64,000 nucleotides of DNA from Bog-159 sp963785255 (GTDB lineage: Bacteria; Acidobacteriota; Terriglobia; Bryobacterales; Bryobacteraceae), in the NCBI GenBank assembly GCA_963785255.1, contig CAWAUR010000002.1, positions 62,001-126,000 on the forward strand, in the 5' to 3' direction. The notes beneath the pieces were generated by a model, which was not told where the DNA came from, ran no database searches, and saw nothing but the letters and a program-made list of their open reading frames with translations. Below are positions 42,921 to 50,985 of the stretch, one piece after another; within the stretch, counting starts at the first letter, position 1, and each line of letters begins with the position of its first letter. Made by a program: the position numbers and the translations under genes.

Positions 42921-42962
42921 TGCGCCTATAATGTCTACATGATTCTCCAAATCGATCCCGGC
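42921..42962 (+). repeat. 42-bp perfect direct repeat, right copy, with TATAAT box
   Basis: Identical to 40625-40666. TATAAT at 42927-42932 is followed six bases later by the ATG at 42939, a spacing that would put the transcript start at or next to the start codon, that is a leaderless message. No good -35 box is seen upstream. Confidence 0.85.
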
Positions 42963-43292
42963 GCCGATAGCCAGCATGAAGCGGCCCAGGCCTGCCAGCA
43001 ACTTTATTTGGATCTGAAGATGAGCGCTCCCGAAGCGGACATTGCGAAACAGCAGACGCAGGGCATCGCGGAGCATAGGGAACTGATCACGGTCCTCTCC
43101 ACGCTGGTGGTGAGCGGCATCAAGCTGGGAGTTTTCTCGGGCATGTTCCAGGCGGTGAAGACCTGGCTCGACAACCGGCCGACGGCGGAGGTCACTTTGA
43201 AAGCCAAGGACGGATCGGAGCTGAAGATATCCAAAGTGACGCCCGAGCAGGCCTTTGAATTCTTCAAGCAGCATGACCTGGGAAATGCGTAG
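42939..43292 (+). CDS. EACC1-like small component of a CHAT conflict cassette
   Basis: A 117 aa protein: a short N-terminal strand (MILQIDPGADS), helices (AAQACQQLYLDLKMSAPEAD), a moderately hydrophobic helix (LITVLSTLVVSGIKLGVFSG) and a C-terminal beta unit (PTAEVTLKAKDGSELKISKV). This layout resembles the 'effector-associated constant component 1' (EACC1) proteins described as the fixed partner of variable effectors in bacterial conflict systems; the match is by eye. It is the first of three tightly packed genes ending in a CHAT protease. The ATG lies just behind a TATAAT box. Confidence 0.65.
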   Translation: MILQIDPGADSQHEAAQACQQLYLDLKMSAPEADIAKQQTQGIAEHRELITVLSTLVVSGIKLGVFSGMFQAVKTWLDNRPTAEVTLKAKDGSELKISKVTPEQAFEFFKQHDLGNA

Positions 43293-43306
43293 AGAAAGAA
43301 AATGCC

Positions 43307-43906
43307 GTGACTCCTCAACCTCAGCCGGATACTCTGGAAGGCTTCTTCGCGGGATTACGCGCGAAGGGTTTCCAACTGGGTCTCGACCCTGAATTCTCGA
43401 TGATTCAGAGGCTGGCCATGGCGCCTCCGGAGCAGCGTTTGCCCACCCTGCGCGAATATATCGACCAGTTCTATTGGGCGCGCGGATTTACGGTGCTGGA
43501 GAAGCTCAGGCAGGCGGCGACGGAGGCCAAGAATCAGCACGTGGAGCAGGTGCTGGGTTCCATGGAAGCCACCATTCAACAATTCTTCAAGGGCCAGTTC
43601 GGCGTGTATTCGAAAGACCAGCAGTTGCCGCAGCCGGCCATGCTGCGTGAGATGCTGCGGCTGTTCAACACGTATGACGCGAACGCGGTGATCGGGTTTG
43701 TAGATCAAAACATCCAGCTCCTGGACGGGCACTTCTTTCTGTCGATTTCCGAATCGCTGCGCAACGTGCGCGGCCGCATGATGACCGCTCCGGACCCGGC
43801 CCTTGAACTAACCATGAAAGCGCTCATGGCACTGGGCCGGATGGTGGCGGAGAAGCGAGTCGCGCTGGGACTTCCCTGCTCGTTTCGCGTGCTGTACGGA
43901 GTATGA
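43307..43906 (+). CDS. Helical protein of unknown function in the CHAT cassette
   Basis: A 199 aa, almost entirely helical protein with no family I can name. Noticeable are FFAGLRAKGFQLGLDPEFSM near the start, LPTLREYIDQFYWARGFTVL and MKALMALGRMVAEKRVALGL near the end. GTG start at 43307; the nearby ATG at 43302 hits a stop at once. It sits 14 bases after the EACC1-like gene, and its stop overlaps the CHAT gene's ATG (ATGA). The coupling suggests it works stoichiometrically with the protease, perhaps as an adaptor or sensor. Confidence 0.7.
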   Translation: MTPQPQPDTLEGFFAGLRAKGFQLGLDPEFSMIQRLAMAPPEQRLPTLREYIDQFYWARGFTVLEKLRQAATEAKNQHVEQVLGSMEATIQQFFKGQFGVYSKDQQLPQPAMLREMLRLFNTYDANAVIGFVDQNIQLLDGHFFLSISESLRNVRGRMMTAPDPALELTMKALMALGRMVAEKRVALGLPCSFRVLYGV

Positions 43907-46900
43907 CGGAAGCGGCCATCCGGCTGGCGCATCAACTGGCGCATTGCACTTCGCCGGGGATGGTGGCGAATTTGCTGATTGCCGCGCCCGTGTTATCCCC
44001 CCCCGATGTGATGGAAGTGGCGCGCCACCCGGAGAAGTATGGAATCACCGGCGAGGAAGCGCAGCACCTGCAGCCGATGGAGGGTTTGCTCGGGAAGGTT
44101 CTCGAGGCGCTCACCGGCGAGTTGGACGAGACGGTTCCCGCGCAATTGTATGGGCTGCTGGCGATGACCAGCCGCCAGCAACGGAAGCCGGCGCAGGCCA
44201 AGCGCTTCTATCAGTACGCCTTTGCAAATTCCAAGACGGCCGCGGATAAGGCGGCAGCCCTGGGCGGCACCGCGCTGCTGGAGATGGAGCAGGGCAATAC
44301 GGATCGGGCGCGGACGATCTTTCTACAAGCCGAAGGCATCTGCGAGCGCGGTGCAGTGAAGGGCGGCGGGACAGGCCAGGAGGCCTGTCCTACCGAGCGG
44401 GACGCAGAGAGCGGGGGCTCTCTGGGTTACCTGCTCTCGAACCACGGCACGCTGGAAATGGAGCAGCGCCAGTGGGCCGCGGCGGCCGATCTATTCGAGA
44501 AATCCCTGCAGATCGGACGCGGTGAACCGACTCTCGATGTTTACGCGCTGGCGCGCCTCAATCAAGCGGAATTGGCTTTCCGGCAAGGAAACGCCGCGGC
44601 CGCGTCGCAATATCTGGACGACATCCAGTGGGTGGAAGCGATGTGGCCTGCGCGCGCCCAGGAATACCAGGCCATGCGGCGGCGCGTGGCGGGAGCCGAG
44701 GCGGAGGGACCGGATCCGGAAACGCAGACGATTGAAGCGCTGGAACAAAGGCTATCGAGCCCCGGAGGGCTGGTTACGGCGGCGGACGGCATAGAGCGGG
44801 CGCGCGTGCAGAAGGCGCTCGGCGCCAAATATTTCGCGCGGCGCGAAGGCCGGCGCATCGAGAATGTGCAAGCCGCTGTGAATTATTGGGAGGCGGCGCT
44901 GAACTATCTCGAAACGGGCAAAGTGGCTGGCAAGCCCGTGCTGGAATTCGGAAATCCCGACGCGGCGAAGGCGGTGATTGCCGAGATGCACGGCGATTTG
45001 GGACGCGCCTACAACGAGTGGTATACGCTCGACCACACGGCATCCATCTCGGGCAAGGCGCGCGCGCATTTCGAAGCGGCCTTGAAGATTCTTCCGGAGG
45101 GCGCGGAGTTCGCAGACTACCGGCGGACGCTGGTCAATAACATGGCCAACGCGGTGGCCTGGGACGCGCGGGAAAGTATGAGCTGGATCGTCGCCGGGCA
45201 GCCCGATCGCGACTCGTTGAATCAGTCCCTAAACGCACAGGCGCAATTGTTGCAGGAGCTGGGAAACGATCCGGTGGGTCGCGTGCAGGTATTGGTGAAC
45301 TTATCGCAAACCTATTGCGAGTTAGCGGAGGCCAATCCGGATGCGGCGCGCGATTCCTATTATCCGGCGGCTTGGGATTGCGTGATCGCCGCGGAGAAGA
45401 CGCTGGAGGCGACGGAAAAGCCCGACGAGGCGCTGGTGTTGGCGGTTGCCGCGAAAAAGGCGCAGGTGGCCGCCGACATAGGTCATCCGGCTGCCGAATT
45501 GGAAGGCTTGTGCGAGCGCCTGGATGCGCTGCTGCGGAGCGCGAATCTGGCCGCGATGCCCGCGGCTTTGTGGGCGAACGCGTATCGGGAAACCGCCAGC
45601 CTTGCGCGGTTGCTCGGCCAGAAGGCGCGGTGTTACCGGCAACTGCTGGTGTGTATGCGGAAGTTACGATTGCGGATCGCCAGCGTCCCCGTGGCGCTGG
45701 ACGCTGCGTTGGCGGACTTGCATCGCACGAACGGCGATCTGATCGGAGCATTGACGGAGTGGGACCAACTTGACCGGGCGGCGTTCTTCGCGGGAACGCG
45801 GCCCTCGGAACGGACGCGTATCTACTCGCCCGGCAGACGGTGGAGAGCGCCGGCGGGTTCCTGTGCCATTCTGTTTCAGCCGATTTCGCGGAAGAATCTG
45901 AGCGCGTTCGTGATTACGCCAGCGGGTGTGAAGGTGCGGAAGGTGGCGGATGATCCGCTGGAGGTGGTGCGGGATGCAGGACGTTTTTTGAGCGCGAAGT
46001 TGCAGGGCGACGATCCGGCACTGACGAGCGATGCGTGGCTGTCCGCGATCGATTGGGTGAGCGGGAGGATGGGCGAGAAGCTTCTCCGGCCGCTGGAGGA
46101 CTTGCTTCCGCCGGGCGGACAACTCGCTTTCATCGGCGATGCGGGTGTGAGCCGCACGCTTCCGCTACAGTTGGCGGCACTGGCGGACGGAAAGCCTTTG
46201 CTCAACCGGTTCGATGTCACTTACCAAGCGCAATTACGCTTTGAAAACCGGAGTAATGCGGCGAGCCAGAAGCCGCAACCGAGCGAGGTGTTCATCGCCA
46301 GTTACTCGCCCGCCGAAGCGCGATTGCCGTTTGCAAATTTGGAAGCGCGGGCCGTGGCGGAATGTTATGGCGGCGGCCCGCAGGTTTCGAACGGCGACGC
46401 GGCCACGCCCGAGACAGTGTTGCGGGGGCTCGAAAACAGCCGCGTGGCGCATCTTTCCTGCCATGGAAATTTCGATTGGGATTCGCCGCTCGATTCCGTG
46501 TTGACGTTCGCGGGCAGGGGCTTGAGCGTGCGCGAGATCCAGTTGACCCTGGCGCGATCGCCTTGCGATCTGATCGTGCTTTCCGCGTGTGAGGCGGGCG
46601 CGCGCGGCAGCGGCGGCGGTGACGCTACGGATTTCGCTTCGGTGCTGTTGCAGGTGGGCTGCGGCATGGTGATCGCGGCGGTCTGGCGGATCGACGATTT
46701 GAGCACCACGGTTCTGATGGCGATGATGCATGAGGCGCTGGCGAAAGGCATGGGAGCGGCGGAGGCTTTGGCGGCGGCACAAAGGAAAATGCAGATGGAG
46801 ACCGCGAACGCGATGGCGGAGCGGGCCTACGGCTGGTTCCACGCATGCGCGGCGGAACTTACACCGGAGGAGCAGGCGTACGTAAAGCAGAAACTGGAGG

Positions 46901-47031
46901 CGCTTGCCGCGGTGGGAAACGCCGCCGTGTTCGCGCATCCGGTGTATTGGGGATCGTTCTCGGCGAATCGGGCGAGTTTCCTAATGGAGCGTGAGGTGTT
47001 CGCGAAGCGACCGAAGGGTGAGTCCGCGTAA
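43903..47031 (+). CDS. CHAT-domain (caspase-like) protease with TPR-like helical repeats
   Basis: A 1042 aa cytoplasmic protein. Residues about 50-650 form alpha-helical TPR-like repeats (AQLYGLLAMTSRQQRKPAQA; ARLNQAELAFRQGNAAAASQ). The C-terminal CHAT protease domain follows: SRVAHLSCHGNFDWDSPL with catalytic His854 and LIVLSACEAGARGSGGGD with catalytic Cys896, then GCGMVIAAVWRIDDLSTTVL. Both dyad residues are present. CHAT proteases act as effectors in several bacterial immune and cell-death systems, cleaving partner proteins. A palindromic repeat is inserted in frame near residue 157. The 3' end overlaps the convergent HAD gene by 51 bases. Confidence 0.9.
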   Translation: MTEAAIRLAHQLAHCTSPGMVANLLIAAPVLSPPDVMEVARHPEKYGITGEEAQHLQPMEGLLGKVLEALTGELDETVPAQLYGLLAMTSRQQRKPAQAKRFYQYAFANSKTAADKAAALGGTALLEMEQGNTDRARTIFLQAEGICERGAVKGGGTGQEACPTERDAESGGSLGYLLSNHGTLEMEQRQWAAAADLFEKSLQIGRGEPTLDVYALARLNQAELAFRQGNAAAASQYLDDIQWVEAMWPARAQEYQAMRRRVAGAEAEGPDPETQTIEALEQRLSSPGGLVTAADGIERARVQKALGAKYFARREGRRIENVQAAVNYWEAALNYLETGKVAGKPVLEFGNPDAAKAVIAEMHGDLGRAYNEWYTLDHTASISGKARAHFEAALKILPEGAEFADYRRTLVNNMANAVAWDARESMSWIVAGQPDRDSLNQSLNAQAQLLQELGNDPVGRVQVLVNLSQTYCELAEANPDAARDSYYPAAWDCVIAAEKTLEATEKPDEALVLAVAAKKAQVAADIGHPAAELEGLCERLDALLRSANLAAMPAALWANAYRETASLARLLGQKARCYRQLLVCMRKLRLRIASVPVALDAALADLHRTNGDLIGALTEWDQLDRAAFFAGTRPSERTRIYSPGRRWRAPAGSCAILFQPISRKNLSAFVITPAGVKVRKVADDPLEVVRDAGRFLSAKLQGDDPALTSDAWLSAIDWVSGRMGEKLLRPLEDLLPPGGQLAFIGDAGVSRTLPLQLAALADGKPLLNRFDVTYQAQLRFENRSNAASQKPQPSEVFIASYSPAEARLPFANLEARAVAECYGGGPQVSNGDAATPETVLRGLENSRVAHLSCHGNFDWDSPLDSVLTFAGRGLSVREIQLTLARSPCDLIVLSACEAGARGSGGGDATDFASVLLQVGCGMVIAAVWRIDDLSTTVLMAMMHEALAKGMGAAEALAAAQRKMQMETANAMAERAYGWFHACAAELTPEEQAYVKQKLEALAAVGNAAVFAHPVYWGSFSANRASFLMEREVFAKRPKGESA
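44369..44390 (+). repeat. Family D palindrome inserted in frame in the CHAT gene
   Basis: GGACAGGCC-AGGA-GGCCTGTCC, with the same nine-base arms as the hairpin at 28652-28673. It is followed by a second small hairpin (AGAGAGC...GCTCTCT). Together they encode the linker GGGTGQEACPTERDAESGGS between two helical repeats, without breaking the frame. Confidence 0.85.
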
Positions 47032-47682
47032 GTCCGCGAGCAGGAGATCCGGGTCACACGCCAGTAGATCGTCGCGCGTGGAGATGCCGGTGTGGACAGC
47101 GATGGAAAAGATGCCGTTGCGCTGCGCGGCATCGATATCGCTGGGCGCATCGCCTACCAGCGCGATGGGCGTGGTTTTCGAGATCCAGCCTTGGGCGCGG
47201 GCGTGGCGAATGGCGAGGCGGGCCAATCCGGCGCGATCCTTGGCCATTTCGCCGAATGCGCCAAAGCGGAAATAAGGCTTCAGACCGGCGCGATCCAGCT
47301 TCTTCCATCCAATGCGCGTGAGGTTGCCGGTGACCAGTCCGAGTAGCACACCGTTCTGTTGCAGGCGGCGCAGAAGCGGTCGCACGCCGGGACACGTTTT
47401 GCGCTGGAGATTGGGGACTCCGCGGACGTAGATCTGCTGCGCGCGGCGGACGATCTCAGGCATGGCGCGGCGAATGGCGGCATGGGAGACGCCGGCATCG
47501 CGCAGCATGCGAGTGAGGATATCGGGATCGAGCATGCCGTGCACGGGGATGTGATCGGTGCTGGTTTCAATTCCGGTGACCTGGCGGACGGCATCGACCA
47601 GCGCCTGGCGATGATGCGGGCCGGCGCGGCGGACGAGGGTGCCATCGATATCGAAGAGGATGAGGGCGGGGGCGGGTGGCAT
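46981..47682 (-). CDS. HAD superfamily hydrolase (phosphoglycolate phosphatase-like)
   Basis: A 233 aa soluble phosphatase. Motif I is LILFDIDGTLV with the nucleophile and acid/base aspartates, motif II GLVTGNLTRIG, motif III lysine in FGEMAKDRAGLARLA, motif IV ALVGDAPSDIDAAQRNG. A helical cap lies between I and II. This is the Gph-like subgroup; substrate uncertain. A GTG at 47694 is also possible, but the ATG at 47682 sits at the usual distance from motif I. The 3' end runs 51 bases into the convergent CHAT gene. Confidence 0.88.
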   Translation of the reverse strand: MPPAPALILFDIDGTLVRRAGPHHRQALVDAVRQVTGIETSTDHIPVHGMLDPDILTRMLRDAGVSHAAIRRAMPEIVRRAQQIYVRGVPNLQRKTCPGVRPLLRRLQQNGVLLGLVTGNLTRIGWKKLDRAGLKPYFRFGAFGEMAKDRAGLARLAIRHARAQGWISKTTPIALVGDAPSDIDAAQRNGIFSIAVHTGISTRDDLLACDPDLLLADLRGLTLRSLREHLTLH

Positions 47683-47738
47683 GGGTTGGCGCACTGTAGA
47701 AACCGCTTCTCGAAGAAGCGGAAAGGAGGATCAACTAC

Positions 47739-47876
47739 ATGATCAAAGTGCTAGTTGAGCTGCCGCTAATCGGCAAGTTCACGATCAGGGTCCGTACCTC
47801 TGGTCCGGCTACTAGCATACTCCAATATTCGTCCGAACGCGGCTTGCTTAAAAGGTGTCCGCATCTTATTCTATGA
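47739..47876 (+). CDS. Small 45-residue protein upstream of a membrane protein
   Basis: ATG at 47739 is preceded by a near-perfect Shine-Dalgarno, AAAGGAGGATCAACTAC. The product is MIKVLVELPLIGKFTIRV plus 27 residues ending RCPHLIL. Its stop overlaps the next gene's ATG (ATGA at 47873). A hairpin (CCGCTTCTCGAAGAAGCGG) lies just upstream. No family recognised. It may be a true small protein or a leader that feeds ribosomes to the downstream gene, which has no ribosome-binding site of its own. Confidence 0.5.
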   Translation: MIKVLVELPLIGKFTIRVRTSGPATSILQYSSERGLLKRCPHLIL

Positions 47877-48169
47877 ATAGCATGCGGGATTGGCGGCTCT
47901 CATTCTGGTTGATCGCGGCCAGCGTTTACGCACTGTACAACGGCTTCACTTGGGGCCGCTGGCAGGATCTGGCGTTGTGGACGCGGGTGCACGCCTCTAT
48001 TGACGTAGTGGCGGGCTTGTCCATGCTGCTGGGCGGCATCGTCTTGGTGGCGATGCGCAGCCCATTGCGGGCGCCGGTTGCGATCGGCGCGGTGGCGTCG
48101 GGCGTTTTGGGCGTCAGCCTGACCGCGGGCACGCTGCTCGGCACCATCCCTTGCACCGGACAAAGTTGA
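47873..48169 (+). CDS. Small integral membrane protein
   Basis: A 98 aa protein with about three hydrophobic segments (LSFWLIAASVYALYNGFTW; IDVVAGLSMLLGGIVLVAM; AVASGVLGVSLTAGTLLG). No family name can be given. The ATG at 47873 overlaps the stop of the 45-residue frame; a GTG at 47855 is the alternative start. It precedes the tRNA-Ala gene on the other strand. Confidence 0.65.
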   Translation: MNSMRDWRLSFWLIAASVYALYNGFTWGRWQDLALWTRVHASIDVVAGLSMLLGGIVLVAMRSPLRAPVAIGAVASGVLGVSLTAGTLLGTIPCTGQS

Positions 48170-48257
48170 GCGCTCAGCAAATACGCCCTCGGCGGGGGCT
48201 TCTTAATTTTGGCAGGTGCGATCTGGTCCAGGTAGTCCAAGGCCCGAGAGACAGGAA

Positions 48258-48333
48258 TGGTGGACGACGGGGGAATCGAACCCCCGACCTCTGCATTGCG
48301 AACGCAGCGCTCTCCCAGCTGAGCTAGTCGCCC
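48258..48333 (-). tRNA. tRNA-Ala (anticodon CGC), CCA encoded
   Basis: On the minus strand the acceptor GGGCGAC pairs with GTCGTCC; the D arm is TAGCTCAGCTGGGAGAGC, the anticodon arm CTGCG-TTCGCAA-TGCAG gives anticodon CGC, and the T arm is GGGGGTTCGATTCCCCC. The discriminator A is followed by an encoded CCA (48258-48260). All cloverleaf elements fit. Confidence 0.96.
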
Positions 48334-48367
48334 ACGCGGACCGATTCGACAACTACAATATATCATA

Positions 48368-49144
48368 ATGGCGGAACGGGATCTCGGTGCCCAACTGGAG
48401 AAAATGCAGCGGGAGTGGGACGCGCGGGCGCGCGAGAATGCGCGCTTCTACGTCAACACCGAACGGCAGGATTGGACCGACGCCGAGTTTTTCGAATCGG
48501 GCGAACGCACCGTTTCCGAAGAGATCCTCACCGACATGATCAATATCTGCCAGGGGAAGGATCCCAAGCGGATGCGGGTGCTCGAAATCGGTTGCGGCGC
48601 CGGACGGGTGACGCGGGCGTTGGCACAAATCTTCGGCGAAGTATACGGGGTAGATATCAGCGGGGAGATGGTGCGGCGGGCGCGGGCCGCGTTGGCGGAT
48701 CTGCCGCATGTGCACATACTTCAGAACAGCGGCAAAGACCTAGACGTACTGGGAGGCAAGCAATTTGATTTTGCTTTTTCATCTATCGTATTCCAACATA
48801 TCCCGAGCCGCGAAGTTATCGAAAGTTATGTGCATGCGGTAAGGCGGCGGCTAAGGCGCGGCAGGTTATTCAAGTTTCAAGTACAGGGCGCGCAGGCGCT
48901 CGACATTCCGCCGGACGATACCTGGCTGGGTGTGACATTTAGCGCAGAAGAGATGCGGGACATGGCGGTGCGCTGTGACTTCGAGATGCGATATAGCTAC
49001 GGCGCGGGATCTCAGTACTTCTGGTTATGGTATTTTCGTCCTAAGCCATTCTCTCAGGCCTGGCGGCAACATAGAGAGTACCAGTTGCGCATGACTTACA
49101 GGCGATGGCGGAGCAGGATAGGTAGGTTATTGAAGAGACAGTAG
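48368..49144 (+). CDS. SAM-dependent class I methyltransferase
   Basis: A 258 aa protein. The SAM-binding motif I is RVLEIGCGAGRVTRALAQIF, followed by the acidic motif EVYGVDISGEMVRRAR and FDFAFSSIVFQHIPSREVI, a common methyltransferase 12/25-like arrangement. The C-terminal 60 residues are basic (QLRMTYRRWRSRIGRLLKRQ). The target molecule is unknown. The codon use near the end is somewhat less GC-rich than its neighbours. Confidence 0.88.
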   Translation: MAERDLGAQLEKMQREWDARARENARFYVNTERQDWTDAEFFESGERTVSEEILTDMINICQGKDPKRMRVLEIGCGAGRVTRALAQIFGEVYGVDISGEMVRRARAALADLPHVHILQNSGKDLDVLGGKQFDFAFSSIVFQHIPSREVIESYVHAVRRRLRRGRLFKFQVQGAQALDIPPDDTWLGVTFSAEEMRDMAVRCDFEMRYSYGAGSQYFWLWYFRPKPFSQAWRQHREYQLRMTYRRWRSRIGRLLKRQ

Positions 49145-49145
49145 A

Positions 49146-49361
49146 TCACGCGCTCTTACTCTTACTTCCGCGTTGGCCTGCCCAGTACTTTTTCATCCGC
49201 TCGGAAACGACCTTGCGCTCATCATCGTCCATGGATTTACGGCCGCGGCGCGGCGGAGCAGGGAGAGTACCGGTACGCTGAAACTCTTCGAGCGAAGCGA
49301 TGACCTCGTTGAGTTTCTCCAGTTCTTCGTATAAGTCGCGAATTGCCTTATTCAGGTCCAT
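49146..49361 (-). CDS. Small conserved hypothetical protein
   Basis: A 71 aa protein: an N-terminal coiled-coil-like helix (MDLNKAIRDLYEELEKLNEV), a PAPPRRGRKSM linker and a basic C-terminus (RMKKYWAGQRGSKSKSA). It resembles small DNA-associated or regulatory proteins repeated in Solibacter-type genomes, but I cannot name a family. It ends one base from the convergent methyltransferase stop. Confidence 0.7.
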   Translation of the reverse strand: MDLNKAIRDLYEELEKLNEVIASLEEFQRTGTLPAPPRRGRKSMDDDERKVVSERMKKYWAGQRGSKSKSA

Positions 49362-49413
49362 GGCTCGCAGGTAAGACGCGTGGTAGGCGCCCTCAGTACC
49401 GCGTAGCCGATAG

Positions 49414-50283
49414 TTAGCGTTTCAGGAACGGCCAGTGCGGGACTGGATGTAACTTATAGTGTATCGCGGCAAAGTAGAGTAGCGCAGCAGTTAACACCAA
49501 TACAATCCCAACAACTGTTAATACTTTCGGCCAGGGGAACCGGCGGCCTTCCCGCTTCAACACCAGCAGATAGCCCGCAAAAACGCCGACATAGAAAAGC
49601 AGACACATCGGCAGGGCGAACAAGAGCATGTTGAATGCGTCGGGGGTGGGGGTGACAATGGCGGCTATGACGAAGATACCCAGGATGGCGTAACGGCTAT
49701 GCTTGATCAGGAAGCTGGGACTGACGAGGCGGAGTAAGGTGAGGAAGAAAATCAGGATGGGCATTTCGAAAACGAGTCCCACGCCCAACGTCACGTTGAC
49801 GAACAGATCGAAATACTCGCTGATGGAAACCATGGGCTCGACATAGTTGCCCATGCCGATGCCCAACAGGAAGGTGAGGGCGAAGCGGAAGGCGACGAAA
49901 TAGGCGAAGCATCCGCCGCCGATGAACAGGCCGGCGGAGCAGAAGATGAAAGGCGCGGCGTAGCGGCGCTCGCGCTTGTAAAGTCCGGGAGAAATGAACG
50001 CCCATACCTGATAGAGAATCCAGGGGGAGCAGAGAAAGATGGCGCAAAGAAACGGCAGCTTCACCCAGATGACGTTGAACTGCTCCATGGGCGTGATGGC
50101 CTTGAGGGTGGGCGGCTTGATGCCGAGGTTGGTTAAAGCCACCACGGCGGGTTGCGCAATGAGCCGCCACAGCGGGCCGCAAAACGTGAAGCTGGCGAGC
50201 ATGGCGACCAGGAAGCCGCCCAGCATCTTGATAATGCGCGAGCGAAGTTCGCTCAGGTGCTCGAGGAAAGACATGCGGAGCAT
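49414..50283 (-). CDS. tatC: Sec-independent protein translocase subunit TatC
   Basis: TatC is the six-helix signal-peptide receptor of the twin-arginine translocase. Seen: the cytoplasmic N-terminus SFLEHLSELRSRIIKM, the LKAITPMEQFNVIWVKLPFL region, YQVWAFISPGLYKRERRYAA with the conserved glutamate area, and six hydrophobic segments across 289 residues. The conserved domain is complete from the ATG at 50283. Upstream, a longer proline/glutamate-rich N-terminus from 50438 would join in frame if the G8 tract at 50317-50324 had one more base. Lies downstream of tatA on the same strand. Confidence 0.93.
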   Translation of the reverse strand: MLRMSFLEHLSELRSRIIKMLGGFLVAMLASFTFCGPLWRLIAQPAVVALTNLGIKPPTLKAITPMEQFNVIWVKLPFLCAIFLCSPWILYQVWAFISPGLYKRERRYAAPFIFCSAGLFIGGGCFAYFVAFRFALTFLLGIGMGNYVEPMVSISEYFDLFVNVTLGVGLVFEMPILIFFLTLLRLVSPSFLIKHSRYAILGIFVIAAIVTPTPDAFNMLLFALPMCLLFYVGVFAGYLLVLKREGRRFPWPKVLTVVGIVLVLTAALLYFAAIHYKLHPVPHWPFLKR

Positions 50284-50448
50284 GCCGTCCTCTTCTTCAG
50301 GGGGCCCGGGCGGATCGGGGGGGGAGGCGTGCGTCCGCCGCCGCCGCGGGTGACGGTCACCGCCGTCACCGGGGTGGATGCAGGCGTTACCTCCCCTGCT
50401 GGAGTCTTTGCTCCATTGCCTTCTTCGCTGGAAGCCATTTATCGAATA

Positions 50449-50985
50449 CTACGCGTTATGTTCGACCGGTTGTGCACCGTTGGCGGCGTGCTGCGCTTCG
50501 AGATCCCCTTCGAGGCTCCAAGGCTGCGGATCGCCGCCCGCCTGGGGCGCGTCTGCCGGAACGGCCGCAGCTTCCGCGGCGGGTTCCGATCCATGGGCGA
50601 TGGCGCCCTCCGGCGTAACAGGGGTTAAAGACTCAGCGCCCTCAGTTGCGGATGCACTGATTGTGGAAGAATTGGTTACGGTGGAATCTTGCGGCTCGGC
50701 GGATGAGTTATCGGGCTCGCCGTAGGTTCCGGCGTCTCCCGAAGAGTAATCGTAATTGTAGTTATTGTACTGATAACCTGCGCCGATTTGGTTTTGCGAT
50801 TCGGTTTCCCGTTCCAGGTTTTGCATTTCGCGATTGAAGGTGGCTTTCAGCTCGCTCTGGGCGCGGCGGAATTCACTGATCGCCTTGCCCAAGGTGCGGC
50901 CCAATTCGGGCAATTTCTTGGGGCCAAAGAGCACCAGCGCGACCAGAAAGATGACCACCATCTCCGGCACACCTACGGGACCCAT
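50449..50985 (-). CDS. tatA: Sec-independent translocase subunit TatA/TatB
   Basis: A 178 aa protein with the Tat pore-subunit N-terminus: MGPVGVPEMVVIFLVALVLF, then GPKKLPELGRTLGKAISEFR and an amphipathic helix. A long acidic, low-complexity tail follows (QYNNYNYDYSSGDAGTYGEP), longer than usual for TatA and more like TatB. The ATG at 50985 was chosen because GGAGGAAGC lies 7 bases ahead; an upstream GTG at 51018 is possible but has no such site. With tatC it supplies the pathway used by the Tat-type subunit at 8715. Confidence 0.9.
   Translation of the reverse strand: MGPVGVPEMVVIFLVALVLFGPKKLPELGRTLGKAISEFRRAQSELKATFNREMQNLERETESQNQIGAGYQYNNYNYDYSSGDAGTYGEPDNSSAEPQDSTVTNSSTISASATEGAESLTPVTPEGAIAHGSEPAAEAAAVPADAPQAGGDPQPWSLEGDLEAQHAANGAQPVEHNA

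Noticed and set aside
48258..48333. tRNA gene as an integration site for an island
   Set aside because: No integrase and no duplicated tRNA 3' end found in the flanking 10 kb by eye.
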